Source: Smithellaceae bacterium
Lineage (GTDB): Bacteria; Desulfobacterota; Syntrophia; Syntrophales; Smithellaceae
Assembly: GCA_030690945.1 (NCBI GenBank)
Contig: JAUYFM010000067.1
Coordinates: forward strand, 30,710-94,709
Direction of reading: 5' to 3'
Length of the DNA: 64,000 bases
Both the position numbers and the translations under genes were made by a program. Shown here piece by piece: positions 63,747 through 64,000 of the stretch. The notes under the pieces were generated by a model, which saw nothing but the letters and a program-made list of their open reading frames with translations, ran no database searches and was not told where the DNA came from. Position 1 is the stretch's first letter. The number at the start of each line of letters is the position of its first letter.

Positions 63747-64000
63747 AATGATTTAAAGTAACACCTTTTAGTTTGTATCTAAAAGACGATAATCAAAAGA
63801 AAATGTCAAGAAAAAACTTAATGATCATTAATGTTCTTTAATCTTAATTAATATCAATATCACTACTGTCCGGAATAATCTGTGAATAAGTTCAACTGGT
63901 TACTGTTTTTATCCATGTCACTTATGTAATCATAAAATGTAAGTAGCTGAAACATGGATGCTCTTTCAAATAGCGAGATACTCAAAACCTGTAAAATTGT
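63747..64000. other. AT-rich region upstream of the XRE gene
   Basis: This end of the window is AT-rich and has no gene I can support. It holds the operator candidate at 63765-63785 and a TTGACA (63804-63809 on -) that could be the -35 box for the XRE gene. Confidence 0.5.
63765..63785. promoter_or_regulatory. Inverted-repeat operator candidate for the XRE regulator
   Basis: CTTTTAG, 7 bases, CTAAAAG form a perfect 7-bp inverted repeat. It lies 19 bases upstream of the XRE ATG and overlaps the expected -10 position for the TTGACA at 63804-63809 on the minus strand. Confidence 0.5.

Overview
The window looks like a chromosomal segment of an anaerobic Gram-negative bacterium, most likely a deltaproteobacterium (Desulfobacterota, Syntrophus-like). 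The evidence is gene content: lolA and waaA imply an outer membrane with LPS, a full pilMNOPQ cluster gives type IV pili, and fatty-acid/CoA genes (acyl-CoA synthetase, 3-hydroxyacyl-CoA dehydrogenase, a CoA-transferase fused to a GNAT domain) are scattered among housekeeping genes. The species cannot be fixed from sequence alone.

Layout. 1-6.5 kb: the end of a radical SAM activase, a methyltransferase, lolA, a branched-chain aminotransferase, a YifB/ComM ATPase, moaC and a small membrane protein. 6.6-17.6 kb, all on +: a Fis-like DNA-binding protein, then an amino-sugar locus (a giant GlmS-like SIS protein, an NrpR-like regulator, a left-handed beta-helix GlmU-like protein, glmM, a NagB-like protein) ending in pyrG. 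17.7-27.9 kb: CoA-transferase/GNAT, a GpsA-like dehydrogenase, a YwqK-repeat protein, a two-domain Usp, surE, an LpoA-like lipoprotein, and gmhA-grpE-dnaK behind a near-consensus promoter.

28.3-41.8 kb is a genomic island. A tRNA-Gln(CUG) gene at 28265-28338 has its 3' part repeated exactly (45 bp) at 41782-41826, immediately before glnS. The 13.5 kb between the copies holds a retropepsin/SEC-C plus DUF5678 pair, a type I restriction-modification operon (hsdM, hsdS, hsdR) with a DUF3800 gene, an unrecognised possibly RNase-like gene, a 28-codon micro-ORF and a DUF262/DUF1524 (GmrSD-like) gene inserted into it, a single type I-C-like CRISPR repeat with no cas genes, and an AT-rich two-gene cassette of unknown function. 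I see no intact integrase. Five consecutive 4-nt ATGA stop/start overlaps join the restriction genes, so the inserted genes look like working parts of one defence operon.

41.8-50.6 kb returns to core genes: glnS, an acyl-CoA synthetase, a threonine-dehydratase-like enzyme, waaA, rpe, a 3-hydroxyacyl-CoA dehydrogenase and a NYN-domain protein. 50.7-64 kb: an Ig-like lipoprotein, then a long minus-strand run of holA, a LOG-family protein, rpsU, hisC, a lipoate ligase, gcvH, an M24 peptidase, a TPR lipoprotein, pilQPONM, an FtsB-like protein and a small XRE regulator with an inverted-repeat operator candidate. Several short palindromic repeat families lie between the core genes.
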